A DNA stretch of 64,000 nucleotides from positions 10,593,501 through 10,657,500 of the forward strand of contig OY970835.1 in the NCBI GenBank assembly GCA_963853835.1, in the 5' to 3' direction. A model generated the notes under the pieces. It was not told where the DNA came from and made no database searches. It worked only from the letters and a program-made list of their open reading frames with translations. Shown in pieces: positions 44,292 through 55,558 of the stretch. Made by a program: the position numbers and the translations under genes. The stretch's first letter is position 1; every line of letters starts with the position of its first letter. Source of the DNA: Calendula officinalis (Eukaryota > Streptophyta > Magnoliopsida > Asterales > Asteraceae).

Positions 44292-45874
44292 ATATATAAA
44301 TGTAACAAGCCATGCATTAAAAACGCAACATTAAGAGCAATTAGTCATTCATTAAAAGTCAACCTTTAAAATCGTTCAATTGAGATTTCCAATGGCGTTT
44401 CAATATATAAATACGTTTTTAATATATAATTAACTTCATATTGTGAAACGGTTGTTTAATCAATATAAAACCGTTTCAAATTTCCGGTTTATGGGTTCCA
44501 AGTCCATATATAATAAACCAAGGTTTGCCAAGTCCACAAACTTTCAGAAACATTACTACTCTCTTTATTGTTCAATTCTTAATTTGCTTATATGTAATAA
44601 GAAATTAGAGTTTTGTAATTAGCATTATGATATCGTGGTTTGTTCAATTCTTAATTTGTTTGGTTTGTTCGGTTGATATTATGTTGTTTAATCTCACTAA
44701 AGTTGGTTCGTATTTTCAGAAGCTTGAATCTAATGTGAAATAGAGTTGGAGATGATGAAATAGAGATGTGCTAAATTAATGCTTGGTGAACACATGTCTG
44801 TTAATGGAAAAGGGGTTTGAGCAACTTTATCAACTTCAAATGCAATAACAAACTGTCTAAATAAAATGGCCATAACCATCCCGTGTTGAATGGTACGAAC
44901 TAATAGTAAATTCTTTTTGGTAATCCTACAATTATTTTTATGTTATTTATATTGATTTAATGTTTTTTAGTTCCATGGGTTAAAATTTGTTATGAAGCTT
45001 AAATTAGTCAATAGACGATTTTTCCTAGACTTTCAAGTTTGAAGTGCTTGGCGAAGAAACTATCATGATAATTGAATCATGAAATTGTTATTATGCTGTC
45101 AAGGTGTTCTTCATTGAGAAATTACTATTATGTTGTTTGATATTGAGTTTGATTTATTAAGTTTTGATTTTTTGGAAAATAGTGTGGAAGGGGAATGTTG
45201 TAGTCGATGAAGATTTTGCTTCCAATAAATGCGTTGTTTTTATCCTTTTTTTTTTTTTAATTTTAGTAGAGGATTTGCTTCAATTTAAATCTTTATTTAT
45301 TTATGTTGTGGTGATTTGGTGATTTTGTGCCTACAACTACAATCCAGATTTAGAGAAGCTGATATCTTATTTACTTTACTAATTCTTGATATATATAATT
45401 AATAACTTTAATTTATTCAGCCATAATTTATTTATGACAATAATTGGTGATATGTGATGGCAATAATTGAAGGATGGCATATAAAGTTGTGTTGGTATTA
45501 GAACATTGGCAAAAGAATCTAAGACTCACAAAGATGTTCTTAAAAGATGACCACTTTTTAGTTTCTTATGCATTAAAGTTTTTATCTTTATTATTAATTT
45601 AACTTCTTTAAGGAGGTGAGTACCTCTATTTATAAAGATATTATTGAGAGCTTAACATAAGAATGAAATTAGAAATAATCTTGAAATTATTAAATAAAGT
45701 GAATTTATTGAGGTTTAAACAGACCAACAAAATTAAGCAGAGGAGTAAAAGTATTTTGGAGCTTTAATAAAGTATGCTAAATATTAATGAGAGAAATCAC
45801 AAATACATTCAAAATAATTCTTTATCATGAACAAAGCCCGTGCATCGCACGGACCATGCTGTCTCGTATATTTA
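44238..45874 (+). mobile_element. Putative Helitron-like unit A, ending in a GCCCGTGCATCGCACGG hairpin
   Basis: The proposed start is TCTATATATATATAAG and the proposed end CATGCTGTCTCGT, 22 bp after the hairpin CCGTGC-ATC-GCACGG (45838-45852). The following unit starts with a similar sequence and ends with the same hairpin. The terminal CTCGT is not the usual CTRRT, so Helitron status is tentative. No gene was found; AT-rich throughout. Confidence 0.35.
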
Positions 45875-46481
45875 AAAAACGAGTTTCAATATTAATGTTG
45901 CATTAAATTCATGTTAATAAATACCTTTTCAAAATGCAATGTTGATTAAAAAAAATGACTAATTAATTACAATAACTAAATGGTTCCAACCCGTTGAATA
46001 CCTAAATGATTCCAACCCATTGAATAAACTTTTACATAAGCGTCTCTGCATGGTAAATGCCAATAAAAGTTGTTCCAACTTGCATTAGAAACGTCTTTAC
46101 ATTAATTGTAATGGGTTGCAATTATATTAAAAGTGAAATACGTTACATAAGCAATACCAATGAAAAAAATCTTACATAAGATGAAAACCTTCTTAAAACG
46201 TGCAGTTACACATAACCAAGAAGATAATTAAATCATGTGATCATTTATACTTAATTTCAAGGCCTTAAATGCCCACTGTTGCACTTGATTTCTCATTTCA
46301 ATTCCTAGCCTTAAATTCCAATACAAGGCGTTTCACCATCAAAATTAGTAGGTTTTCAACTTTAAGAAAATATGTGAAGTTTCTTATGCTAGATTACATG
46401 TTCGTTTAATTTCAATTAATGTATATATTATCTACAAAGCACAAAATTTCAGTTCAAAATTTTGAAAATTTTAAAGGGTGT

Positions 46482-46632
46482 GGAGGCATTAAAGGAGCAC
46501 TTCAAGAACTCAAGGTTTTCATGTGAGGTAGAGGAGTACATGCCGGTGGTGTTTGCTCCGCCACGTGACGACTGGAAATTGACAGATCCGGTACCGATTG
46601 TAGGAAGGAGTGTCGTAACGACGTAATCTGGT
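46482..46632 (+). pseudogene. Unrecognised exon-like fragment
   Basis: One frame reads GVEALKEHFKNSRFSCEVEE, then YMPVVFAPPRDDWKLTDPVP and IVGRSVVTT before a stop. Its composition is richer in GC and more protein-like than its surroundings, as expected of a captured exon. I could not assign a family. Confidence 0.3.
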
Positions 46633-46818
46633 GAGTTTTTTTTTTCTACATAATATAATTGTTTATTAAATGATTGTATTTACAGGAACGGTGGTAGTTA
46701 TTTCTAATATTTTCACTGATTTAATGGTTTTGTAGTAGATTAATGAAAGATCAGTTGAGTACGTGGTGGCTTTGTGTTCAAGTAACAATCTTGAATTGGG
46801 TTTTTATATTTTTCTTTA

Positions 46819-47813
46819 GGGTAAATTATAGAAATTGTCCCTGAGATATTCCAGATTCTGGATTTTTGTCCCAAAACTTTTTTTTCCCTTTTTTTGTCCT
46901 TAACGTTTTTAAAATTCCACTTTTCTTTCCCTGCGTCCAATTTTGGCCGTTAAGTGACCTCAAATGCAAAAGAGATGAGGGCATTTTAGTCTTTTTTCCC
47001 TTTTCTTTTTCTCTTTTATTTTTTTCGTTTTTCATCTTCTTCCCCAACACCCACAAACCCTAGACCCCCAACACCACCACCTTCGTTAATCGATGATGGT
47101 GAAAACCCCCAAATCGTATTTCAGATCTGAAACCTTTTACATGGGGTTATCACTCCCCATGTCATTTCGAGTAGAATGAATCATACCAGAACCCTTCTTC
47201 ATGCCGGAATCGCGTTTTTCCGGCCACGCACCCAGAAACCTTAATAAACCTGCTATTCCGACGAAAACTGCAACATTCCCCGATTTGTTTAAGGTTTCTT
47301 CAAAATCGATCGATGGAATCTTTAAATTAAGGTTTTTTTTCGAGAGAGAGCTGGAGAGAAAAGGCTTCGCCGGAAATCCTGAGCTGCCGGATTTGTTTGA
47401 GGTTTCTTCAAAATCGGATTTGCTTGGCCGGACACTGATTCCTTCGCCGGAATATCGAATGGAACAGGTTAGGGTGACGGTTGATTCCTTCACCGGACAT
47501 TGATTCCTTCACCAAGGGCGTCTTCTCTGCCGTTGTTTGGGGTGTCGATGGTATTAACACGCACAAAACACACATTTTGTGTGTGTCTGGTTTGGGTGAG
47601 AATCATGGAAAAAGAAAACAAAATGTAAAAAGAATTAAAATGGGGGTAATTTGGGGAAAATGACAAAAATATCATTAATTAACGGCTAAAATTCGACGGA
47701 AGTACAGAAAAGTGGAATTTTAAAAACTTTAAGGACAAAAAACCCGAAAAAAAAGTTTAGGGACAGAAATCCAGAATCTGAAAAACCTCAGGGACAATTT
47801 CTGTAATTTACCC
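46819..47813. mobile_element. Non-autonomous Mutator-like element (MULE), 995 bp
   Basis: Terminal inverted repeats of about 140 bp run inwards from GGGTAAATTATAGAAATTGT (46819) and its partner ending at 47813. TTTTCTTTA flanks both sides (46810-46818 and 47814-47822), the exact 9-bp duplication expected of Mutator transposition. The unique centre (46970-47670) is GC-richer and looks like captured gene DNA. No transposase is present. A decayed relative of the terminus lies at 59060-59254. Confidence 0.92.
47201..47503 (+). CDS. Open frame in the MULE centre, possible Pack-MULE cargo
   Basis: A 100-codon frame starts MPESRFSGHAPRNLNKPA. It holds a direct repeat, PDLFKVSSKS and PDLFEVSSKS 36 codons apart, mirrored in DNA as a 35-bp repeat about 108 bp apart. 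The preceding CCCTAGACCCCCAACACC-type DNA resembles a plant 5' untranslated region. I do not recognise the protein; chance openness in GC-richer DNA is possible. Confidence 0.3.
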   Translation: MPESRFSGHAPRNLNKPAIPTKTATFPDLFKVSSKSIDGIFKLRFFFERELERKGFAGNPELPDLFEVSSKSDLLGRTLIPSPEYRMEQVRVTVDSFTGH

Positions 47814-48704
47814 TTTTCTTTATTTTTTAATGTATTTGTTTCTGATATATTTCCTAAGGTCTAATATAATGATTTTCATTATATCATGTTATCAGCTGAG
47901 TGGTGGCTAAGGAGGTGAATAATGCTTAGTATAAAATGCTAAATAAAGAAGAGGTTCAAATGGTTTCATGTGTAAGTGTTTCAGAAAAAATGCTAAAAAT
48001 ATATTATTTTTTTCATTTATCTAATTAAAGCTTATTTGTTACGAATAATTAATCCTCATTCTTGAATTCTTTTTGAGTAGGTTGATGAGGAGGTGAAATC
48101 TGCAAAGGTTGAGATTTTGACAAGGTTTGTATTTAGTTTTCATGATAATTTGTTAAATTTTATGATTTATTTGTGTTCGTATGTTGTTGTTACTAGAGTT
48201 TAGTTTTAGGAAGTTGATTATGATTTTTATTAGTGGGTTTATGTTTTTGAATTATTTTATTGATGATGATTTCATTATCGTTTAATGTGGTTTTATTGTA
48301 GGATCACAGTTGATGCAACGATGTTCTGGATTATAGATTTCTATATGTTTCTTTATTCCTCTTATTTCTGTATTTTTATATTATGATAAACCGATTTTCA
48401 TTAAAAAAATATCGTTAAATGTTATATTTAGAAAATTTCATTGTAAATGAATAGAGGTGTTAAAGTGGAAGGGTCTAACTTCTATTTTATGAATAACGTG
48501 TTTTGTTTTACGCTAATAAAAACGATGATGTTTTGTTAATTTTTCATATTCATTAGTGTACCAACAATCAAAGCTAAACATGATACTGATCATGCTTTAG
48601 GTACTTTGCCCGTAACACCAATACAATGTATATGGTTTACGTTAAAAAACCTTAGTATCATGAACAAAGCCCGTGCATCGCACGAGCCATGTTGACTCGT
48701 TATC

Positions 48705-49785
48705 AGAAATAAGATTCCACTCAAACAGAGTAATGCTAGCTATTGAGAAAATGCGGACATAGGTAAACGAGACGCGTATGCAATCAAGAACATGACGCGT
48801 TCCCTAATCAAGGAATGCGACGCGCAAAAGAAAACACGACGTGTTTGCAGCCGTTACGGTGTCTTTACGTTTTGCCCACGACCTCATTAATGAAGAAGGA
48901 GGCCAAACTCATCATTGTATCTTGTGTCTAACACTCACCATCCTCTCTAATGGAGTAACTCTTCATTCCCCACTTTTGGGGTGGTGAAGGATGATCTTTT
49001 TTATTGTCCCAAATAGAACAGAATAGCTAGTCTAGTGCCATGTAGCTTTCGATTCATTGTGCTTGCATATGGTGTCGTCATCTTCGTCAGGGTGTTGGTA
49101 CCAATTTACTTTTCCTTGTGTTGTATTTCAATTTTAAATGTTATGATTATGCTTCTTTTTAATTAAATCTTTATGTGTGTTTATTCTTGTTGCATATCAT
49201 AATAAGTGAGTTTATATAACCTTAGATATGAATTTGGCAAGTTTATGTCTAGGACTTATATACACCTGAATAAATTAGATACTACTTATTTAATATTCCA
49301 TGAGCCATAAGCATGGAACAATGTTAGATTATAATTGTATTAATGAGTTATGGTTAATCTCACACTATAATGAAACATGATAATTTAGTTAGGTCATATG
49401 AATACCCTTGTTAATCATTAGTGAATGATAAAAAATATATTTAGTGTATTGACAAAAAAGCCTTTCATATGCCCATTGACCATCTTGGGCTGATATTCTC
49501 ATACACATCTATATGACATGTTTCCCATGGACCAAATTGGGGTGTTGGGTTGTAGTACATCCACTATGAGGTTATCTAGTTTTTATCTCGTATAATTTAC
49601 TAGCGACTGCACCAACAATACGAGAGTGATACTTTTATGTTGAGTAGAAGATCTTATACAATAGCCTAGTGGGTGTATAAATAACCTATGTATGCATTTT
49701 CTTATTAACTTGATTATTTTCTCAATAGTTATCATTACTTTGTTTGAGTGGAATCATATCTATGATAATAACATACCTACAATTA
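48705..49785 (+). mobile_element. Second Athila-like LTR copy, opposite orientation to 3519-8447
   Basis: It matches the reverse complement of 3530-8250 without the nested element: shared blocks include CACTTTTGGGGTGGTG, CAATACGAGAGTGATAC and TGACCATCTTGGG. The first 60 bp (ATTCCACTCAAACAGAGTAA) are an inverted copy of the LTR's own far end (49715-49770), so a rearrangement joined the two. No PBS, PPT or gene is attached, consistent with a solo or broken LTR. Confidence 0.7.
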
Positions 49786-51960
49786 TATTTATATTATTTT
49801 GTTACATTAAAAACCAAACATACGAAATGTTTAATAATATAATAATATAAAATTAGAGTAGTTTTAGTTTTCGCTTTCCGCTGGGTTCGAATGTAAATTT
49901 GGGTACTACCATTAAGCTTATACTATATGTGGGTTTACTACCCTAGTATGTGTAAAAGCTAGATTGTTAATACCATTAAAACTTGGAAGTATGTGTGAAT
50001 TGACAATTCACTCATCCATTATGTAACGCCCTGAAAATTAGGTACTTCATTTAGTTACCTTTAATTAGTTTATAGCTAGTCATTTTATTTTATCATTGTT
50101 ATTTATCATAATATTCGAATGGGGCGATATTTTAATTGTCAAATAATTTAGACGACCTTTTGTTATACAGTTCGTAAGAATTAGACGACAATTTTATTAG
50201 ACTTTTAATTACTAGACATTTATAATTAAATTATACGTCTCGTGGTAATAGACGGTTTAATTAATGTTAGACAAATTCCTTATTTATATATGGTCTCGGG
50301 TTTTAACCCGACTTATTTAGATTCGTTGGGCTAGTTAGTTATTGGGTTGTGTTTTTATTTGAGTCGGGCCGGCGAAAGGCCAAGGCCCCCTGCTTTTGAG
50401 TTGTGGGCTTGATTAATTAAAGTTCATTATACCAATTGTTTATATATGGTCTCGGTTTATGTTTTCGTTTGTGTATATTGTTGAGTTTTTGTACTTAATC
50501 AAACCAATTATTTTAGATATCAATTCGTTTATTTTTTTTTGTTATCATTATATTACTTTAATCAAAAAAATTTCTTTGTGGAGTTTGGAATCGGACGGTG
50601 TACATATGGCTTGAACCTGGGATGGACCGAGCCTTCGGGTTCGGTTGTATGAGATCCCAGATTTCATCACATCTTACACTTAATCGGTTTTAGCGGATCG
50701 TTTTGTAGATTTGAATTTTTGTGAAAAACTATATTCATTTTATGTTAATTGAACTTGGTTGCGATGAGCGGTTGAGCCGTGGAAATAATACCGATGTTTC
50801 GTGATATCGAGATTTTGTTGTAAAAATAATGGTCTAAACGTTTTGCTGACTGAGAGGAAAACCGAACCCGTAGGGTTCTTGGTTTTCCAATCGGGAACCG
50901 TAATTTTGACTGTCGGGTGTTACTTCGGGACGCTCGGGTTTTCGGTGTCGGGTTCCAAATTGTAAAAATGAGATTTTTGAGTTACACGTTTTTCTGGCGG
51001 TTTTGTCAGCATGGTTCGGGGTGGATTCTGACGTGTTTCGGGACAGAATGACAATCCCGAGTCTTCACGACTTTGTAGATAAAACTTTTATCTTTCTTTC
51101 GATATACCGTGGGTCCTGAGCCGACATGTTCTATTGAGCAAAAAGGTACAGGATAGTAGTGCTGAAATTTTAGCACTGGACTATTCTGTTGAGCGGCTGT
51201 TTCGGGACGCTTCTTATCAGATTCGGGTTTCGGTTCCTTTTGATGAAACTTAGTACTTGGAGTATTTTACTAACTGTTTAAATTTGAGAAGTTTTTATAA
51301 TAAGGTTTGGGAGATACGACAGTTTCGGTGGAACTATCGGCTGCCAAAATGGACCGTTTGGGTTTTGAGTAGAGTTTAATACAAGTTTTATTTGTGTGTC
51401 GTAAGACCTTCCAGGAACTGAGTTGTGAGAACTTCCTTGTTGTGTACTTTATTAGGAGCATACGTATTTGAGGTGAGTAATCTCACTGTATGACTTATCT
51501 TTACATTCTGTGTTTTGATCTGAGTATGATTTATCGAGGTGAGTTTATATTGAACATGTGATTGTTATACTTGGTTTTTATATGAGTACTTGTTGTAGAG
51601 TCAACACGTCTGAAAACCAATAATAACTATATGAGTATACTTACCATTGCAAGAGGTGACGGTGAGAGCTGGCATTTCCCTTGAGTGTCAAGTGCATTAT
51701 CACGACTGTCAGCGTGGCACTTGGGACACCTAAAGGACGTGTGTTGGAAGGGGGTATTGAGACGAGTGCATAGGCAGTTGGCGTTGCGTTGAGACCGTCT
51801 TAGCACTGGTGCAAAACAAACGAGTTAATAATAATAATAGAAATAAAAACCATAAACGGCGATGACTTTAGGCGATCGAATCCGGTCGCAATTCTATGTC
51901 CGGTTGGGGGGGGGGTTTGGGTTCTAATTGGCGAAGACAATTGATGGGTTTTAAAACACG

Positions 51961-52330
51961 ATGGATGCAGATGGTTGGACATGGAGAATCGGTAAGCAAA
52001 AAGGTGATGATTCGGGTAGTAGAGAAAAACAGATTCTAAATCCGTTTCAAAAATCTGTTGAATAGGTAGCTTCATCATTTTACATTACAAATTTCCCACA
52101 TTTGATTACAGCAAAGACCTTATGGGAATGGTGCATGGTGAATGGGAAATTGGTGGATGTTTTCATCGTAAAAAAACTTATCTAAACTTGGGAAATGATT
52201 TCGTTTCACTAGATTCCTGGGAATTGGTGATGAAGAAGGATTTTCGCGTCAATTATCTAAACAATGGATGGGAATCTTTCATGTGTTTGTATAGGTTGCC
52301 ATGTTCAGCATACCTAAATCGATGAAGTCG
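51961..52330 (+). pseudogene. LINE ORF1 (RRM-like RNA-binding protein), broken
   Basis: The frame from ATG 51961 reads MDADGWTWRIGKQKGDDSG, typical of plant L1 ORF1. After a stop near 52061 it continues ASSFYITNFPHLITAKTLWE and GKLVDVFIVKK, an RRM fold whose TNFP and VDVFI motifs are the RNP-type strands. Further stops follow. Confidence 0.65.
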
Positions 52331-52747
52331 GAGGAAACACAGCCGACTCCATTCCAAGGGGTACATGCAAATTCGTATGCCTCTGTGGTGGCAGGAAAGA
52401 AAGTATCTCACATAAATGAAGGAGGTGGGAGTAAACTTGACTAAAAGATTCTAGTAAGTATGAAAAAGGTTGTGTTACAAGATAAAGATCTTATGAAATT
52501 TGATAATATACAAATATTGTTGCATTAGCGAAAGTTAGAGACGTGGGAATGAGGGAAAATTTACTTGTACACAAGGAAAGTGAAGGATTTGGAGACGTTG
52601 AGATTCATCATGTTGGAGTATTCGAGGATAGGTACAGGTTAAATGATGTTCAGGCAGCTTTATGCAGTTGTTATTTGGGAATGGTGTGGTGAACCGTAAT
52701 AGTGCAGAATTACACACCGGAAGTGGAGAAGTGAATAGTTTTATATA

Positions 52748-55558
52748 TTAAACGCCGTATCCATTAATGCAAGGGGTCTAGGAAACGATGATAAAAGAAA
52801 ATGGATCAAGAACATTTGCTTTTAGAATAGCGTTTCTTTCTTTGGGGTTCAAGAAACGATGATGACTGCTCCCAGTTTATTCAAGTTCAAATCGATATGG
52901 GGAAATTACCAATTTGATTTTGTGTGTAGCTCGGCTCGAGGCTAATCGGGAGGTATAGTTTCTATTTGGGATACAACTTTTTTTTCAATATATAATATAA
53001 TTTGTGGAAGACATTATGTGATTGTAGAGGGTGATTGGGTGGGAAGTGATGAAAAAATGCACTTTATAAATATTTATGCCCCACAAGATATTGAAGGTAG
53101 GAGTTGTATTTGGGACGAAATTCAGGATTATATCGAAAACAAGATTAGTAAATTTATGGTGTTTGGTGATTTTAATGAAGTTAGGTTTGAAGCTAAAAAG
53201 TTCGGATCAACTTTTAACATTCTTGGAGCGCAAAACTTTAATGCTTTCATTGACATTTATGGTCTTATTGATCTTGATATTGGAGGTAAGAAATTCACGT
53301 GGATGAATAAGATGTGATCTAAGATGAGTAAACTTGATAGATTCTTGATTTCATAAAATGTGTGTAATAATAATCCGAATTTGAAGGTGATGGCTTTACA
53401 GAGGAAATTTCCGGATCATGTTCCAATATTATTATCGTCTCAGAAAAGGGATTTTGGTCTGACATCGTTTAGAATTTTCAATTCATGGCTAGAGATGTCC
53501 GAATTTAATAGTTAAATCAGATTTTCTTGAATTTTATAAGAACAAATTTGGCCATATCCGAACCACTATTCCGAACCTAGAGGCTGCTCGTTTTAAGCGG
53601 CTAAGTAACAAAGACGCATAGTCACTTGAGTTGCCATGCACCATGGAAGAATTAAAGATTGTGGTTTGGAGTTATGGAAGTGAAAAACTCCGGGTCCGGA
53701 CGGATTCAGATTTAAAGTAGATTTTGAGAAGGTGTATGACTCGGTGAGTTGGGAGTATCTAGACTTTATTATGTCTCATATGGGTTTTGGTGATAGGTGG
53801 AGATAATTGATATAATCATGTCTTTCGTCAGCTACTTTATTGGTTTTGGTAAATGGTAGTCCTACAGAAGAATTTACCATGGCTCGTGGGTTGGGTCAAG
53901 GTGATCCTCTCTCCCCATTTTTGTTTATCGTAGCTATGGAAGGGTTGCATCTATCGTTAGAAAAAGCTAAGGATCTTAACAGATTTAAAGGGACGAATAT
54001 CGGGACGGTTGGATTAAATATTTCGCAATTTTTTTATGCGGATGATGTTATTATGATTTCAGATTGGAATGGTGAAGATCTTAAATGTATTTTGCAATCT
54101 TTGCATGAATTTTATAATGATTCAGGGTTAAAGATTAACGTGCAAAAATCTAACTTGTATGGTATCGGGGTAGATTCAACCGAAATTGTGGCTATGGCAC
54201 ATCGAACCCAATGAGTTGCGGGCACATTACCTTTAATGTATCTTGGGGTGTTGACGGCAGGTAATATGAAAAAGATGTTAAATTGGGATCACATGATAGA
54301 AGTGTTCAATAAAAGGCTTTCAAAATGGATAGTTAAAATGTTATCCATTGGAAGTAGGTTAACACTTTTAAAATCAGTTCTCGGAAGTGTGGGGGTGTAT
54401 TGGATGTGTATTTTTAGAATGCCAGATTCCATAATCTCGAAATTCGAAAGAATTCGCGCTCGGTTCTTTTGGGGTAGTAACGAGAACGAAAATATAACGA
54501 ATTCGGTTGCTTAGAAAAACATTTTGTCATCTAAAGAAAATGGGGGGCTTGGGGTTGCTAGTTTGAAAGCCCTTAATTTAGCTCTAATATTAAAATTGAG
54601 ATGGAGATTCTTAAAAGAGAATGAATCGTTATTGTGTAAGGTGATTAGAGCTATTCATGGCGATGATGGTGGCATGTTAAATCGATCGTAAATACGTCTC
54701 GGAAATGGTACGTGGCATCGTATTATTGGTTCTTTGAATTTCTTACATGACAAAAATATTATTGATTATAACACCATGCGGTATGAATTTGTTAGTGGCA
54801 ATAAGAAATTTTTTTTGACCGATATTTGGTTAAATCCACAGCCCGTGTTATGTGTTTTGTTTAATCGTCTCTTTAGATTAGACACGGAAAATAATAGTTT
54901 GGTGGTAGAAAACTGGCATTGGGTTTGGAAATGGAGAAGGTTATTAAGAGGCGGTATTCAATCCGAACAAATGGGAAATCTTTTGGACATGCTAGCCAAT
55001 ATTAATATGGGTATGGGTTCGGACAGATTGCGATGGATACATGAGACAAACAACGAATTCTCGGTTTTATGTGCTCGGAAATTGATTGATAAGGCGCTTC
55101 ATCCGGGCATGAATTATTTGATCAAATGGGTGAAACAAGTTCCATAAAAGTAAATATTTTCATGTGGCGTGTGACTTTGGACCGTCTTCCTACAAGACAA
55201 AATTTATCTAGAAGAGGAATGGAGATTGATACTATTGTATGTCCTATTTGCCAAATGGGCATGGAAACGGTGAACCATATCCTTTTTCTCGTGCCAAACG
55301 GTGAAGCAGGTTTGGAATAAGAAATCGAGATGGTGTAATGCAGATATTTTTTATGGTAATTCGTTGTCCGATTGGTGGGGCTGGTGCTCTTTAATAGCCA
55401 AGAACAAAGACCAAGAGTTGAAGTTAAGTATCATAGGAAGTGCTACGTGTTGGATGCTTTGGAGATTCAGAAATTCTTTACTTTTTGATGTTGGTAGTAT
55501 TCGTAAAGGAGACTTATTTGATTTTATTTTATTGTATTATTTTCTTTTAGCTGGTTAA
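52748..55558 (+). pseudogene. LINE ORF2 (endonuclease, reverse transcriptase, zf-RVT), broken
   Basis: Endonuclease: SINARGLGNDDKRKW, GVQET near 52840, INIYAPQD near 53078 and FGDFNEVR near 53162, the Mg-binding Asp/Asn site. Reverse transcriptase: DFEKVYDSVSWEYLDF near 53718, ARGLGQGDPLSPFLF near 53880 and FYADDVI at about 54033, the catalytic Asp pair. The C-terminal zf-RVT finger lies near 55150-55300 (FMWRVTLDRLPTRQNLSRRG, then CPICQMGMETVNHILF). At least five frame changes or stops separate these parts. Confidence 0.85.

Larger units (their letters stand above)
45869..48703 (+). mobile_element. Putative Helitron-like unit B, ending in the same hairpin
   Basis: It starts TCTCGTATATTTAAAAAACG and ends near 48703 (CATGTTGACTCGT) after CCCGTGCATCGCACGAG (48670-48686). 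The 28 bp reading ATCATGAACAAAGCCC-GTGCATCGCACG is identical to the end of unit A. It contains a MULE (46819-47813) and an unrecognised open piece at 46482-46632. Confidence 0.35.

Noticed and set aside
46866..47063. Frame rich in Phe/Pro across the MULE left terminus
   Set aside because: Composition reflects T-rich terminal repeat DNA; it spans the inverted repeat.
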